Source: Flammula alnicola
Lineage: Eukaryota; Basidiomycota; Agaricomycetes; Agaricales; Strophariaceae
Assembly (NCBI GenBank): GCA_015499995.1
Contig: JADNRV010000054.1
Location: forward strand, 186,001-250,000
Length of the DNA stretch: 64,000 nucleotides
Direction: 5' to 3'
Made by a program: the position numbers and the translations under genes. Of the stretch, positions 62,801 through 64,000 are shown piece after piece (the stretch's first letter is position 1; the number at the start of each line of letters is the position of its first letter). Under the pieces are notes generated by a model that was not told the origin of the DNA, ran no database searches, and saw nothing but the letters and a program-made list of their open reading frames with translations.

Positions 62801-63010
62801 CACGAGTGAATGCAGACATATGCTGCAGTTGTTTTCGCCATCGTCTTCTGCCTCCACATCGCCGTCGATGACCACATCTGACGCAACCTCGTTTTCGCCC
62901 TTCTCCTTCAATTCGACGTCACGAATCCTCAAATCATTTTCTTCTAGCTTTATATCGTCTTCAAGCTTGATACGTTTGGCTGAAGGAGGAGAAGAAGGGG
63001 GACTGGACAT
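59808..63010 (-). CDS. TOPORS-like RING-finger E3 ubiquitin ligase
   Basis: The start is ATG 63008-63010 (MSSPPSSPPSAKR) and the stop is TAA 59808-59810, with about six introns. A C3HC4 RING finger lies near the N-terminus and is split by an intron: CSICLHSLVDRTVIPKCSHEFCFECLLVWTG, then QSRRCPLC (about 62660-62830). After the RING come VIHSIRSRYDYRKHYLPP and an Arg-rich stretch, the pattern seen in TOPORS and its fungal relatives. A conserved helical region follows (about 62050-62320). The long tail is rich in Ser, Arg and acidic residues (RSRSRSSERSGSWSPSG) and is probably nuclear. It likely transfers ubiquitin, or possibly SUMO, to nuclear substrates. The frame is intact. Confidence 0.82.
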
Positions 63011-63442
63011 TATATTGTATCGTTTGCGTTCTGCAAAACGAGGAAGTAACTTAGAAATCGCGGCAAGAGCTTACGTAAACGCTGACAGAGCTATAGCCCC
63101 GTGATCCAATTGGAGTCACGATCCGGAAATTGACTGCAGCTGTGCAGCCAGGATAGGCCAGGATTCGTCCAGCCTAAATTGCTCTGGTACTTCAGTCAGA
63201 GAGAGGACCCTGCCCATATGTGTTTAAATCAGACACGGTTCGCATGTGAGATATCCCCAGGCTACAATTTAAGTACATGCTCGAAATGTCAAGAAGAAAT
63301 TACAAAAAAGCAAGTAGACGAAATATTTAGTGAGTCATACCGAAAGCTTGAGTAGTAGTATACAAATGTAATAGCGAGTACCGTCCGATGTGTGAGTCTA
63401 CTTCCAGTGAATGCAAGTAATATAAAAAATGAAAAATGAAAA
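63011..63442. other. promoter region of the RING gene
   Basis: 432 bp between the start of the RING gene and the stop of the next gene on the same strand. No further gene is seen. Confidence 0.5.
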
Positions 63443-64000
63443 TCAGAAACTCTTGTTGCCCTTCTCCTCTTCTGCCACCTCCATCATTAGATCTGGACCG
63501 AAAAGGTTAAATTCAAGTGTTGCATGGCAGGAAATAAACATCCGTACCTCCCCACACTGAGCTCTGCATGGCTGTAATAACATCTTGCGGATCATCATCC
63601 ACGAGCGATATCCGTCTGAAGGCATGGGAAACCAAGGTCAGTTATATCCCAGAGTGGCGTAAAATATAAATTAACGCACGAGGATCGGAAGGTATCCGCA
63701 GATATGTTGCTGTAGTCACTTCCCCTTTTACTACTGCGCTGCAACCGTGGCATTTCCATTGCAAGAGAGTAATCAGGATGGCTGTATCTGATGTCTATCG
63801 GCGTGGGACTTCCTGGGGACTGAGAGTGGTCGTAGCCAGCACTAGCAATATCCCTCGAGGACAATGGAGGAGTTCCAGGCATGCTCTCGACAACAATCGA
63901 AGGAATATCTAAACGCCGATCGATCAATTCCTTATAAGATAAGATATTGCGAGTTACATACCCTTCTCGTATTTTTCAGCCCGCTTTCTCTCCATAAGTG
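63443..64000 (-). CDS. 3' end of an unrecognised protein gene (partial)
   Basis: The gene enters from the right edge of the window, so its 5' part is missing. The visible exons, read right to left, encode a basic helical stretch (MERKRAEKYEKE), then LIDRRLDIPSIVVESMPGTP, a Ser/Pro-rich region and a short acidic C-terminus, EVAEEEKGNKSF. The stop is TGA at 63443-63445. Three introns are consistent with GT-AG borders (about 63929-63960, 63610-63683 and 63494-63549). I do not recognise the family from this fragment. Confidence 0.6.

Noticed and set aside
1..64000. tRNA, rRNA genes and CRISPR arrays
   Set aside because: I looked for cloverleaf-like T-arm motifs and for regularly spaced direct repeats and found none that held up. 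CRISPR would not be expected in a fungus.

Overview
The window comes from a filamentous basidiomycete, most likely an agaricomycete. The genes are dense in introns of about 50-60 nt. They include a DUF6533-type seven-helix membrane protein, a TOPORS-like RING protein and a bromodomain protein, and the intergenic DNA is rich in Ty1/copia and hAT-type transposable elements. All names rest on motifs read directly from the sequence; no database search was possible.

The left half (about 0.9-32.5 kb) is a secondary-metabolism region. It holds two paralogous multidomain polyketide synthase (PKS) genes in tandem on the + strand. Both encode the order AMP-binding (adenylation/acyl-ligase)-ACP-KS-AT-DH-KR-ACP, and their introns sit at matching positions. 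The downstream copy (24087-32490) looks intact. The upstream copy (921-15200) is broken. It has a one-base frameshift in the AMP-binding region, a small frameshifting deletion at the KS C-terminus, and a complete 5.6-kb copia-type LTR retrotransposon (6601-12203) in the AT-DH linker on the opposite strand. That element has identical 395-bp LTRs, a GATCA target duplication and an intact 1563-aa Gag-Pol. Between the two PKS genes lie a 215-bp perfect inverted repeat, a pogo-like MITE, and a DUF1212/ThrE (Prm10-like) membrane transporter gene.

The middle (32.8-51 kb) begins with a two-HKD phospholipase D gene on the - strand. A 6.6-kb DNA transposon (36861-43479) has landed 112 bp upstream of its start codon. 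This transposon has 16-bp terminal inverted repeats, an 8-bp target duplication and a multi-exon transposase-like gene ending in a PHD finger. A 423-bp hAT-like MITE with its own 8-bp target duplication interrupts that transposase gene. Further right are a DUF6533-like membrane protein gene and another nested pair: a 397-bp fold-back hAT MITE inside a larger 1.56-kb inverted-repeat element.

The right end (51.4-64 kb) is ordinary housekeeping and regulatory sequence: a BRD7/BRD9-like bromodomain gene (-), a homeodomain transcription factor (+), a TOPORS-like RING E3 gene (-), and the 3' end of an unrecognised gene (-).

The most notable content is the duplicated adenylation-primed reducing PKS, with one copy very recently broken by a still intact-looking retroelement, and the PHD-finger DNA transposon that carries a nested MITE.
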